DNA of 64,000 nt from Paramyrothecium sp. XJ0827 (lineage: Eukaryota; Ascomycota; Sordariomycetes; Hypocreales; Stachybotryaceae): contig JAJFPB010000001.1 in the NCBI GenBank assembly GCA_020881915.1, forward strand, positions 1,302,001 to 1,366,000. The letters are read 5' to 3'. The first letter of the stretch is position 1, and each line of letters opens with the position of its first letter. The notes under the pieces were generated by a model. It made no database searches and had not been told where the DNA came from. It saw only the letters and a list, made by a program, of their open reading frames with translations. The position numbers and the translations under genes are program-made. Shown here piece by piece: positions 45,164 to 55,652 of this stretch.

Positions 45164-46286
45164 GGTAGCAGGTCGCAGTAATGTGAGCCAAGAGCTCTCA
45201 AACTAGGCTGGGCGAAGATCAAGAGCCCGAGGGCAAAGGGTATCGTGCGCTGAAGCTGTACAATGGATGGGTTTGAGAAATCAGGCTTGGCTCGGCCGGG
45301 TCTGGGTGATGACGCCGGAAATGCGACGCCACGGGCTACCCCACCTTTGCCGACGGTCCCGGGACCACCCCAAAAAGAAGACGGGTTGCCATCTCCTTGA
45401 GGGGTGGCTTTTGACTGAGACAATCTGTGAGACATCCGTACCGTCGGCAAATTCGTGAAGAAAGGGTTTTGCGGGGGAATATTTACGCAGACTATATTTT
45501 TGTTCTAGAATATCCCTACGACACAACGACGCTAAATAGCCAGCGACTATCCCATGGCACTTACCACTCTCCCAACTGGGCTCGACTGCAACCTACAACA
45601 AAGCCATGCCCTCAATTCACGATGATGGCAAAGCGCCCGGATAAATCCTCCAATCCTACCTCGCAGCATGTTGCAAGCGGCTAGCAAGAAGAGCATTACC
45701 ATCGATGCGAGACTATGGTAGCGCCAATATCATAATCACAACTATTTGGTAACAGCAATGATTGGGCGGCTTTTGGCCAATAAACAGGAAGATATTGTAT
45801 GAACCGCTGGTGAATTATTAGTAAAATGTCATTGGAATTGCACAATGAATGAGAATTACAAGTTATTGTTTTCCTCCGATTTTCTGGCAATATCACTGTT
45901 TTCTCACAAAAAGCATTACTGTTTGACGCAACTGCTCCCATTCACCCCCCAACACTACAAGCGAGAGCTGCGGTACAGTAGTAGTTATGGTGATCGCCGC
46001 CTAGGCCCGTCCAGGGCTAACTAATGCACGTGCTGGATACCGTCTACCGGCCACCCTAGCAAAACGTCGGCCGGTGTCGGTCGGCACGCCCGCTCCCGAA
46101 CCACGCCGTTTTCTCTCGTCGTGGCACCGCCGCAGCAGGTATTGCCGGGGTCACAGCATTCAACACCCCGAGTTAAGCAATATAACTCACCAAATCCTCG
46201 TGTTGACGTCCTTTCTCTGTGTTCTTTCGCCCAATGACCCAACCAATTGATTGCCGCGCCAAACAACGCGCCTAGCAATTGCCATC
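45164..46286. other. Divergent promoter region, NmrA-like / ferroportin-like
   Basis: 1.1 kb between two start codons pointing away from each other. No additional gene or clear motif was recognised. Confidence 0.6.
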
Positions 46287-47978
46287 ATGGAATCCAGCCC
46301 GTTCGAGCCTGATGAGAGGTCCCCATTTCTGACACCGCCAGTCCCCGAGCTCCATGACCGAGCCGTCCACGCGCACCGCGTCGCGCCCCGGATCGCCCGC
46401 CGTCTCTACGTCTCGCACTTCCTCTCGACATGGAACTCCCGGGTCTTCGAGTTCGGCGCCGTCCTGTACCTGGCCGAGATCTTCCCCGGCACCCTGCTGC
46501 CCATGTCGGTGTACGCGCTGGTGCGCGGGCTCGCCGCGCTGACGTTTGCGTCGGCGGTGGGCCACTATATCGATACGGGCAACAGGGTGAAGGTTGTTCG
46601 GACGTCTATCGGTATGTCTGTGGTCGCTGAACACGGTTTCCGTCAAAAACGTCCGAGTTGACCTTTGTTCAGTTTACCAGCGTCTCGCCACGGCGGTGTC
46701 GTGTGGGATCTTTTATATCCTCTCAACAAAGCTGTCCTCTGCGGCAGCCGGGAAACAGGGCATGCTTGTCCTCCTTATCTTTCTGGCCTGCGTTGAGAAG
46801 CTCTGCTCAATCATGAATCTCGTCGCTGTCGAGAAAGACTGGGTAAGGGACATCCTGATCGCTCGCCGTGGTCCCCAAGACTCATGCATCTAGGTTGTTG
46901 TCGTATCCGAAAATGACGAAGAAGCACTCCGAGTTCTAAACGCCCAGATGAGACGGATTGACATTGCCTGTAAACTGCTCGGTCCTCTTTTCATTGCGTT
47001 GATTGATGGTTGGTCTACGCAGTTGGCCATCATTGTCAACTTCGCCATGAACCTCACCTCCGTATTTTTCGAATACTTTGCCATCGCTCAGGTTTACTCT
47101 CGCGTGCCTGCACTTCAAGTGGATAAAGCTCCGTCTCTTCCAAATGGTTCAGAATTCGAGTCCTCGCATGCATCCGGCAGCATGCTCACCCACAATTGGA
47201 ACCACGTCAAGAGCACACTGAAGAGGACTTCTGGGGACTTCAAGTTCTATCTTCGCCACCACGCATTCCTTGCCTCTATTGCTGGAGCGTTGCTCTATTT
47301 TACTGTTCTTAGTTTTGCCGGTCAGATGGTTACATACCTGCTCTCGACGGGCTACACCTCCACCCACATCGGTATCGCAAGAACGGTGAGCGTCGGCTTC
47401 GAGGGTCTAGCCACGTGGGTAGCACCGTGGTTGATGGGGTCCATTGGGCCTGTGAGGGCAGGATTATGGTTTAGCACATTCCAGCTCAGCATGTTGGCCG
47501 CTGGAATATCAATCTTCTGGCTTTTCCATAATCAACCGCTTGTGTCCGCCAGTGGGTTAATTGGCGGTACCATCCTAAGTCGCTTAGGACTTTGGGGCTT
47601 TGATCTGTGCATACAAGTCATCGTCCAGGAGGTAAGCAATCGTTCTCACAAACCATACGCATTGGAATGCTCACAAATGAGTAGGAGGTTGAACCCGAGA
47701 AGCGTGGCGCATTCTCCTCGGTTGAGGCCGCCTGGCAGAACGCCTTTGAGCTTCTCTCTTTCGGTTCCACCATCCTCTTCCATCGCCCTGAACAGTTCAG
47801 ATGGCCCTCGCTCATGTCTGTCGTGGCTACTGCTACTGCGTGTGCAACGTATGCATTCTTCGTTTGGCGTAGGAGGGGGCATCTGCTTCACGTTGACCGG
47901 CTCACTACGCTTTGCAAAGGGGGCCGCGCCGGGCGGCCAAGGGTGGTTGACCGTGACACGAGGGGAATCAGCATGTGA
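46287..47978 (+). CDS. Ferroportin-like iron exporter (SLC40 family)
   Basis: Predicted 508-residue polytopic membrane protein related to ferroportin/IREG, which exports ferrous iron from cytosol to outside or into an organelle. Exons are 46287-46611, 46673-46842, 46894-47631 and 47685-47978. Junctions read RTSI-VYQRL, EKDW-VVVVSEN and IVQE-EVEPEKRGAF. Helix 1 carries SHFLSTWNSRVFEFGAVLYL, the family's hallmark start, and the following helix has GHYIDTGNRVKVV with the conserved Asp. About 11-12 hydrophobic segments are visible, with a hydrophilic central loop (residues ~215-260) as in SLC40. The C-terminal tail is basic. Frame and length are complete. In fungi this family is annotated mostly by similarity, so location (vacuole or plasma membrane) is open. 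It shares a divergent promoter with the NmrA-like gene and lies near the CFEM gene. Confidence 0.9.
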
Positions 47979-48229
47979 ACCTTGAGAGCTTTTTACGTTT
48001 GTGTACAGCACGTTGAAGTGCTATGAATCTCTGGGGAGTATCAAGTAGAGGCCAAGGCGCATGTTGATAGAGAAGTGGTTTTCTCCTGGAGGAGTCTCTG
48101 GGTATAGTTCTAAATCAGTCTGCATGAAGTTATTTAAGATTTTAGGATTGATGTTGTTGGCATTGTTTAGTAGCAACATCATCAAGTGCCCATATTGAGT
48201 GATAGCAAGAGGAGAATTGGGAGCTGGGC

Positions 48230-51200
48230 TCATGAAGGCGGCTCGAACATCTTCAGGATGTTCTGATTTCCCTTCATTGCAGCAATGTCTAAACACGTCC
48301 GGCTCCGATCGTCCTCAGCCAGGGGATCCAAACCTTGCTCCAGCAGCCAGCGAAAACATGAGACCATGGACTTCTCTCTCTCAAGGAACGGCTGTCTCCA
48401 CCGAATGCCGTCGAGCCTAGCCACTACATGTAGAAGCGTCTCATCTACTGCATTCCTGGCAAGGATATCAGCACCTGCTTCCTTGAGAAACTGCAATACT
48501 TCCAGATGCCTGTTTCCTTGACCCTCCATTTGTCCCTCCGCATCGACATACTCGGTCTCGTGAAGCAGAAATGAAAATACCGGTGTTTCACCATTGTTGT
48601 TGCGACTGTTTATGGGTAGACCGAAAGACACGAAGCGTTTGAACAAGTCTATTGGTCGTTCCCAACCCTCGTCCTCTGGGCCGTTGCGGGCTAGCCACTT
48701 GCCAAGGTGGTGGAGCGCATTATTGCCATCTCGATCTATCTGATGAGCATCAGCACCGGCATTCAGAAGGAGCCAAATAGCCTCGGTGTCTGCAGAGCCA
48801 TGAAAGCCTGAACTTGCTCGTCGTAAGGCGTAGTGAAACGGCGTCTCCCCCGCAGCATCTGTTTGGCTCAACAGTTCGGGTGCTTTTGAAAGAAACAGCT
48901 CTATGGAGTCATAGCCCGTGAACGATTGCACTCTGAGAAGCTGATGGAGTGCATTGCGCTGTTCATTATCTCGTGCAGTGATAGATGCGCCTTTCTGAAG
49001 CAAGACTTTAATGGTGCTGGGTCCTCTTTCCTGCTCGTCCTGCAATCGCTCAAGCGTCATAAAGTCTATGATGGGACTTGCGTAGTGCAATTTTTGGCTC
49101 TCCACGTCTGGGTTTTGCCGGCTACCACATGCTGAGAGCAGCAAAGTTCGCCCCTGAGGATCTCTGTGTTCGATATCAAGATCGGGCAGGTCGAGGAAGG
49201 GTTGCACGATACCGCCCTGGTTGAATATTTGGTGCAGCACGACGACTTCCTCTCCAGAGTCTTCAACCTGTGGCCCGCTATGCTTTGTGAACTTCAGGAA
49301 AGGGTCTGCGCCATATTTTAATAGCAACTCGACAAGTGGCACATAGTGACCTTCCATAGTGAACCCTCTGTCCGATCGATAGTAGACTGCGTGATGCATT
49401 GCGGCTAGAAATATCGGGTGCAACTCCCAAGGTCTGAACGCAATCCAGCTATCGATCTTTGAGGCTGAATCACTTCCTCGTGCTTGCCGCTCATTGGGAT
49501 CCGCACCCGCCTCGAGAAGTTTCTCGACGACTGGGAGATTCTGAGCTTCAATGGCAGAAGCGAGAGCTCGGACGAAACCAGTGGCCCCGTGGCTGACCAA
49601 TAAACTCGTCAACTCAAGATTGTCAGAGACATACGACAAGCAGCTCTCCCCCTCGTTATCGATGGCACTGACGTCTGCACCAGCGTCAATCAGAGTCTTT
49701 GCAGCGCGCATGCGGTATCGGTTGCTGGAATCTAGAGCCAGGTGGAGTGGCGTACGTCCTCGTGAGTCTCGTGTCTCAAGATCCGCTCCACGGCTAACAA
49801 GGTACGGCAAGCCTTCAGCGATTTGCCACCAATGCGTACCACCTGCGAGGACCAACATAGCAGAGTTATATGTAGCACGCTTCTTCCTTCCAGTCCTTGA
49901 AAAGTATATACCGTTGACATCAACATCCAAATCTTCGATGAGGCAGCGTATCATAGGCATATTTCCAATGCGCGAGTCGCAAGCATCAAGCCAGAGTTTT
50001 GTGTGCAAAGCGTTTGGTGTTGATCTGTCGCTCTCATTTTTGGTGTCCAGTATGTCATCGTCCAAGTTCGTCTTCATTTGGCGAACGTCATCTCTCGACA
50101 CAATCTCTGGGATGATCCATCGATGGCCACCAGAAACAAGTTTAGACAGTATTCTCTCCCATTCATTCGCTTCAAACGGACGTGGACCATTTCGTAGCAA
50201 GTTCCTAAGGGAACTCCAATCCCTTTTCTGGAGGAGGTCATCGATAACAGCTTCAAGTTCCTGAACAGAGCCTTTGTTGTTCCACAGCCGGTCCCAAGGC
50301 TTTGTTTCGGCGAAAGCCTCTGAATGAGCGGCCCATCTGTAAATACTCGCAGCGGCTTTGTAAGCGCTGGGGAACAGTGAGCCCTGACCATCCTTGAGCA
50401 GACATCGGACGTAGCTTTTGACTTCACGATCACTGGCATATGATGCCGCAAGTGAGCTGCTGCGGTCACGAGCTAGATCACCCTTCTCTCCTTCAAGTTG
50501 TAAGCGTAAATTAAGGAGACATGCCATTGTGTAGTCGTTGTCGCATGCCGAAATAGCTTTATCAAGATTTGTGCGTCCGTTCTCATCCTTGGACGCAATA
50601 ATGTCGGCGCCATAGTTGTATAACATGTTGAGGATCTCCTCCAGGCGTGTGGCGATTGTATTATCCTCAACAAACAGCCGAGTCGAGTCCTCGAGTTTGA
50701 TACCGCCAGAGAAATTCGTTGCGTCGTGATCAATTCTTGATCCCGACAGCCAGGGCTGCTTGCTTCTATCTGCCTGCTTCCCTCTGGCTACCCAGAGAGT
50801 TTCTTCTCTTTCGAATTGAATGCACCAACTCAAAGGCGAGGCGACATTGTCGCTTTGCGCATTTGGGTCGGCGCCAGCGGCAAGCAGGAGAGCCACAGTC
50901 TCTGAAACCCCAGAGCGACAGGCGAGATGCAAGGGAGTCGGCGTCCCGGGCCGGAAGGCTGAGTTGAGATGTGAAGCAACTCCTGATTTGCCAAGTTTCG
51001 CCACAAGAGCGTCGAGTAAGATGCCCACGATATTTGGCTGGCGAAACCTGACGGCAATATGAAGCGGAGTTAGACCCTCACACGTGGGCTCTGTTGGACT
51101 CGCCCCACGAGCAAGCAACGTCTCAACGAGCTCCTCGGAAAATCTTGCGGCCATGTGAAGTGGTCGAATACCGTCATAATCTTTGGGATCAAAATCCTGA

Positions 51201-54200
51201 AATAGTTCAAGTAATTCAATGCACGGTTCTTTTGGGGGGACACAAAGAAGGTGTAATGGGGTTTGGCCACTGTGATTGCGTTGACCTCGATCATCCAAGA
51301 ACCCTTGCAGGAGCTCAGCATAACCGCTGTGGAATTCTAAACGGAGTTGTGACATTATCACGTGAAGAAGTGTGTTTCCGAGATGATCGTGTCTTCTCTT
51401 AACGAGATCATGCTTAAGAAGGTACTCCACGAGTCGGATTGGGGCTTTCAGGTCCCTCATGTTCTCAAGACAAGCGAAGAGGAGGTTGCGCCCGTTGTGG
51501 TCGACAGTGTCAAGCTGAGCGCCAAGGCCGATGAATTGCTGCAGTTTAGAAACCATCACGTCTTGTTCGCTACGAAGGGCGCTTGGTTGAACAAAATAAA
51601 ACATCGGTGTCCGACCACGATTGTCCTTGGCATTCAAGTCCGCTCCAGCAGCTACCAATTTGAGGGCCACGTCGTCGCCGCGCGACAGGCCTTCAAGATA
51701 GTGCATAGGGGTCTTTCCTTCGTCATCTACTGGATCAAGTTTTAATCCTGTAGCGAGTAGTGCATCGATAGCCTCCAAGTTATCCTTGATGCGTCCCCGG
51801 GGGAAATTGTTTGTAAGGTTATGTAGGGCTTCTTTACCGTAGTAATCGGTCAGTGTGAAATCCGCCCCCAGGTCAGCATACAAATTGACAAGAGCCGCAC
51901 TGCAGTCCGTTGCAGTTACCGCCAGAAAGGGTGTCTTGCCGTCAGACTTCCGGCGGCGATTGATGTCGGCGTTTCCTTGATCTACGAGTATCCTGACTAT
52001 GGCTGGGTCATGGCACTCGTGCAAGGGCGCACTACCATTGGGTTGAGTCATATTGGCATCTGCACCGGCCTTGATCAATAGTTGACTCAGGAGTGGCCAC
52101 CACTGCAAGGCGTAATGCAGCGCTGTCTTCCCAGCCCTGTCCTTTGCATTGACATCCATGCCAGACTGAAGCATTAGCTCGAGGCATTCTTGCAAGAGAT
52201 TGAGCTCAATGTCAGGATTATCCTGCTCAACTCCATTCACAATAGTAAAGTACTTGTGGCGGGCTCCTCCACAGAGTGAATGCAACGCTGTCTGGTCCTC
52301 GCGTTCTGATTTTCTTACTTCCAGTCTCCGAGTCAACTGGTTGCCGAATTCTTTCCCTTCCCATGTTGAGAGTATTCTAGGATCGGCTCCAGCTTTCAGT
52401 AGTGAAAGAGTTGATTTCAAGTTGGGTTTCTGGGACGCAATATATAAGGCTGTCCCTCCACGCACCTTGGCATTGACATCCACAAGTGGGTGTTGTAGTA
52501 TGGCATCGACGACAGTGGAAGATCCGCTATCGGCAGCCCATGCCAGGGAACGGCTGACAATGACAGGATCTTTCAGAAAAGGAAGAAACGCCCTAGCTGA
52601 TGATTCGCGTCCATTTTGCATGGCCAACATCAATGCAGTTTGTCCAATTGATGTCAGCGGGTGGTCTTCCAATAACCCTCGATCACACAATGTCTTTTGC
52701 GTTAATGGGTCGACGCCAGCATCCAACAGAAGCCTGACCACATCGCCATGGTCATTGCGTGCTGCTAAATGTAACGGTTTCAGACCTTTAGATGTTGATG
52801 GTTCATCCGGCTTCGCCCCATTCATGAGCAGGATCCCGACAACTCTCGCGTGACCAGCCTGGGCAGCAGGGAAGATCGGGGTTTTACCGTCATCATCCAA
52901 CGCATTAACATCAAGATGTTCGGTTCGAATGATCCATGCCACAAATTGGCTCAGACCAAGCTTCGCGGCGATGTGCAATGGCCCCTGCCCCTGCCCATCC
53001 CCACCATATTCGGTGAGTGTCAACAAGGCTTCGAAGTTACGGCCAGAAAGAAGACCACGGATACTGCAGAGTAAAGCCTCCGAAAGTTCTCCACTGTGAT
53101 CTGCTTTGGCTGTGTGAATGTGCCAGTTTTCCAAGCAGTAGTTCAGTAACGGGTATTGCATGGGCAAGTCCCGGTTGACGGGCGGTATATTATAGCAGCG
53201 AGTGCCCCATTCGCTGTCCGTATCGTAGTCGTCTTCATCTGGCAATTTGACGCTATCCAAGCAGTTGTGCTTGAGATAGGCCAGGCAACTTAGCGCTAGT
53301 CGAATATGCGTGGAGTTCGTGTCTAAAATAGGATAATTGCTCAGGCCAACTGGGGCGTCATCTGAGTTCACAAGGCGGGTAGAACCGTTAAGAAATTCCG
53401 TAAGCGAGTGGTGGATGACGCAAACGGTCTCATCTGGTAGTATTTCCAAGAGGGGGCCGCAGGCAGCGCGGATACGCTGTTTGATAGCCTTGAGCTCGCC
53501 CATACCTTGGCCTGGATCAACCATCCTAATCATCTCAGCCAGCTCGAGAAGACGAAGCGGCCGGGACGCGCGGGTCACGAAAGAAAGAATGAGGAGCTGC
53601 TGGTCTTCCTGCACACCGGATCGACGTGCATGCTCGCGGAGGAGGTCGCTGTACATCACGTTCAGATCTTTCGGCAATGTGTTGAAGACCAGTTCCACAT
53701 CAGCACCATCCTCTAGAAATGCGTCCATGGCTAGTTTGGCGTACAAGAAAATCCCGTTAGCTCGACCAGGGACTGCTTCTTGAATCATGTTGTATTGGCG
53801 GGTGTCTATTTCCCGGGGTGAACGGTCGAGTCGATGAGCAACATAATTAGCGATATCCTGGTCAACAAAATGCTCTTCCAGCCGAATCTGAGGGATGACT
53901 TCTCGCCTGAGCGGCTGCTCCACGCTTGCCACGGGTCGGCTGGTCATGACCACCTTCACGCGTGAAGGGCGCCACCTTCCGAACCCTGTCAGTGCCTGCA
54001 GGAACATGTCGTTGCCACCATCCATCTCGTCAAGTGCGTCGACTACGCAGTAGACTTTGGGCAGATAGTCCATTGCAAGCTTGAGATAACCCCATAGATC
54101 GTCTATGGACAGGCTACTCAGTGCCTGTTTGCGATCCACGTGCTCCTTCAAAGTAGCTTGTAGGGGGGGAGTAAACGGTAGTATCTGTGCCAACCAGTCA

Positions 54201-54601
54201 CGAAGCAGGGCTATCGGCTTGTGGTTTGCATCGATGATTTGGCGGAAAAAGAAGAAGAGCACCGGTACATTCTCTTTGGAGAGTTTTTCAATAAGAGATG
54301 CGGCTATGACAGACTTGCCAGAGCCAGGGATGCCTTTGATCCAAAGAAGACCTTGTTCGGAGCTGTTGTGCCAGTCGTGAAAGTGTTTGGAAGCAAAAAT
54401 CCACTCTCCAGTGCCTTGAAGGTATGAAGCCCGATGCTTTGCATATTCTCCATTCTCAGCATCGTAAGCGGTATGCTTGAGCCAATCTCGGATGGTTCGT
54501 TGGGTGGCATGTGGCTGTGGCAGGATGTTTTGCTCGTTGTAATCGTTTGCGTCTTCATGAGTAACGACGACTGCATCGTCGTAATTATCTTGCGTCGCCA
54601 T
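48230..54601 (-). CDS. NACHT-ankyrin NOD-like receptor (STAND protein)
   Basis: Predicted 2123-residue intronless signal-transducing NTPase of the fungal NLR type, probably a cytosolic sensor for non-self or damage. Residues 1-60 are hydrophilic with no recognised effector fold. The entry segment ATQRTIRDWLKHTAYDAENG leads to the GTGEWIF motif common before fungal NACHT domains. NACHT: Walker A GIPGSGKS (90-97), Walker B VYCVVDALDE (183-192), sensor KVVMTSRP (216-223), followed by an RLEEH...DIANYV segment and a helical/winged-helix part to about 470. From about 540 to the end there are two blocks of ankyrin repeats, roughly 25 or more diverged units (for example GKTPMHYL, GQTPLHLL, RTPLHLAL), separated by a less regular stretch near 1350-1560. 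Ankyrin units are not near-identical, so recent repeat shuffling is not evident. It is next to a HET-domain gene on the same strand. Confidence 0.93.
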   Translation of the reverse strand: MATQDNYDDAVVVTHEDANDYNEQNILPQPHATQRTIRDWLKHTAYDAENGEYAKHRASYLQGTGEWIFASKHFHDWHNSSEQGLLWIKGIPGSGKSVIAASLIEKLSKENVPVLFFFFRQIIDANHKPIALLRDWLAQILPFTPPLQATLKEHVDRKQALSSLSIDDLWGYLKLAMDYLPKVYCVVDALDEMDGGNDMFLQALTGFGRWRPSRVKVVMTSRPVASVEQPLRREVIPQIRLEEHFVDQDIANYVAHRLDRSPREIDTRQYNMIQEAVPGRANGIFLYAKLAMDAFLEDGADVELVFNTLPKDLNVMYSDLLREHARRSGVQEDQQLLILSFVTRASRPLRLLELAEMIRMVDPGQGMGELKAIKQRIRAACGPLLEILPDETVCVIHHSLTEFLNGSTRLVNSDDAPVGLSNYPILDTNSTHIRLALSCLAYLKHNCLDSVKLPDEDDYDTDSEWGTRCYNIPPVNRDLPMQYPLLNYCLENWHIHTAKADHSGELSEALLCSIRGLLSGRNFEALLTLTEYGGDGQGQGPLHIAAKLGLSQFVAWIIRTEHLDVNALDDDGKTPIFPAAQAGHARVVGILLMNGAKPDEPSTSKGLKPLHLAARNDHGDVVRLLLDAGVDPLTQKTLCDRGLLEDHPLTSIGQTALMLAMQNGRESSARAFLPFLKDPVIVSRSLAWAADSGSSTVVDAILQHPLVDVNAKVRGGTALYIASQKPNLKSTLSLLKAGADPRILSTWEGKEFGNQLTRRLEVRKSEREDQTALHSLCGGARHKYFTIVNGVEQDNPDIELNLLQECLELMLQSGMDVNAKDRAGKTALHYALQWWPLLSQLLIKAGADANMTQPNGSAPLHECHDPAIVRILVDQGNADINRRRKSDGKTPFLAVTATDCSAALVNLYADLGADFTLTDYYGKEALHNLTNNFPRGRIKDNLEAIDALLATGLKLDPVDDEGKTPMHYLEGLSRGDDVALKLVAAGADLNAKDNRGRTPMFYFVQPSALRSEQDVMVSKLQQFIGLGAQLDTVDHNGRNLLFACLENMRDLKAPIRLVEYLLKHDLVKRRHDHLGNTLLHVIMSQLRLEFHSGYAELLQGFLDDRGQRNHSGQTPLHLLCVPPKEPCIELLELFQDFDPKDYDGIRPLHMAARFSEELVETLLARGASPTEPTCEGLTPLHIAVRFRQPNIVGILLDALVAKLGKSGVASHLNSAFRPGTPTPLHLACRSGVSETVALLLAAGADPNAQSDNVASPLSWCIQFEREETLWVARGKQADRSKQPWLSGSRIDHDATNFSGGIKLEDSTRLFVEDNTIATRLEEILNMLYNYGADIIASKDENGRTNLDKAISACDNDYTMACLLNLRLQLEGEKGDLARDRSSSLAASYASDREVKSYVRCLLKDGQGSLFPSAYKAAASIYRWAAHSEAFAETKPWDRLWNNKGSVQELEAVIDDLLQKRDWSSLRNLLRNGPRPFEANEWERILSKLVSGGHRWIIPEIVSRDDVRQMKTNLDDDILDTKNESDRSTPNALHTKLWLDACDSRIGNMPMIRCLIEDLDVDVNGIYFSRTGRKKRATYNSAMLVLAGGTHWWQIAEGLPYLVSRGADLETRDSRGRTPLHLALDSSNRYRMRAAKTLIDAGADVSAIDNEGESCLSYVSDNLELTSLLVSHGATGFVRALASAIEAQNLPVVEKLLEAGADPNERQARGSDSASKIDSWIAFRPWELHPIFLAAMHHAVYYRSDRGFTMEGHYVPLVELLLKYGADPFLKFTKHSGPQVEDSGEEVVVLHQIFNQGGIVQPFLDLPDLDIEHRDPQGRTLLLSACGSRQNPDVESQKLHYASPIIDFMTLERLQDEQERGPSTIKVLLQKGASITARDNEQRNALHQLLRVQSFTGYDSIELFLSKAPELLSQTDAAGETPFHYALRRASSGFHGSADTEAIWLLLNAGADAHQIDRDGNNALHHLGKWLARNGPEDEGWERPIDLFKRFVSFGLPINSRNNNGETPVFSFLLHETEYVDAEGQMEGQGNRHLEVLQFLKEAGADILARNAVDETLLHVVARLDGIRWRQPFLEREKSMVSCFRWLLEQGLDPLAEDDRSRTCLDIAAMKGNQNILKMFEPPS

Positions 54602-54766
54602 TCTGTGAAAGCCCCCTGAGATGGTAATGAGAGGATTTTGGGGGCAAATGAATCAAAAGAAGAAGAACATGATTCCCGTTCTCAAGTAAACAGTGATGTG
54701 CGTCAGCATGCGACTTGGCAGCCTAGTGTTTGAATCAACAGTGTTGGTAGCTAGCAGCCTGTGTAT

Positions 54767-55045
54767 CCCTTGGATGTGCGAAGGCAGCAGGGATGTAAAA
54801 GACCCATATTTGCTGGATCGGCCCCCACGTACAGCCTAGCTACTTGTTGAATAGTAGTTGCTGTGCTGAAGACATAGGTTTCTTTAAAGTTACTTAGAAG
54901 TTAATTTTTAGAAACAAGATACTTATATCTTCGTATATTTCTCTGTGGAAATCAGGTACCGATCTAAGAGATAGATCTGGTTGGCGTTGAGCCTTGCAAG
55001 TTACCTCCCTACCTTACATCCCTGCTGCCTTCGCACATCCAAGGG
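54767..55045. repeat. Perfect 32-bp inverted repeat with 215-bp spacer
   Basis: The left arm 54767-54798 (begins cccttggatgtgcgaagg) and the right arm 55014-55045 are exact reverse complements over 32 bases. Flanking sequence outside and inside the arms does not match further. No open frame lies in the 215-bp spacer. It could be the termini of a miniature element, a hairpin source or a rearrangement scar. Confidence 0.9.
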
Positions 55046-55107
55046 GAGAAACCAAATTGGGCTAGGCCACAAGGGTGTGGCAGTGTAGCACAACGCCCAG
55101 TAAAAGG

Positions 55108-55131
55108 TACCTACCTTAAATAAGGTAGGTA
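55108..55131. repeat. 24-nt palindrome
   Basis: Arms tacctacctta and taaggtaggta pair perfectly around a 2-base centre. Related taccta/ggtac words are frequent nearby. It could act as a paired binding site or be a trace of simple-word expansion. Confidence 0.85.
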
Positions 55132-55652
55132 TCTGTTGTAGCATTCTCCCCACTGAGGTACGTGAGGTACTCGAACGTGATGCCAAGCTTCCTTAGCACC
55201 TAATGTACCTCTTGTTCGTACCTTAGCTTCGAGCTTCGTCTGTGCGGAAGTTGATGATACAGCAAAGACACCAAGTAACAGCTGCAATAAAACCTTTTCA
55301 GCAGGGAGGTCTAACAGCAAACCGGGTATAATCAGGGCCTTGTTTACGATGATAACCTTCCTGGCCCGCTCTTCAAAGCTTCTCGTCACGCTGAAGAAAT
55401 GTGTGCACCTTTCCGAGAGTCCTATCCGCGCCTACGAAGCGTCATGGCTACGCTGCAAGACGCGATGGTCATATCCTAAAACGTCGCGGCACTCGGATGT
55501 TACCTTCTCTCGGCACTGTCTTACTAGATATGTTTTTCACTTTTTATTTCATTTCGTTTTTATAAAGCATGCAGTTTATGGCATATTGAAAATCGATCTG
55601 CTAAAAGCTGATGCCAAGCAAGAAAGAAGAGACTCAAACGATGAACAGTCTC

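Larger units (their letters stand above)
54602..55652. other. NLR upstream region / HET 3' flank with inverted repeats
   Basis: 1.05 kb without genes. It contains the 32-bp inverted repeat and the 24-nt palindrome listed separately, several taccta/ggtacc-like words and AT-rich spacer. It probably includes the NLR promoter. Confidence 0.6.

Noticed and set aside
52200..52853. 217-codon plus-strand frame (and others) inside the NLR gene
   Set aside because: Antisense shadows of ankyrin-repeat coding sequence without any domain of their own.
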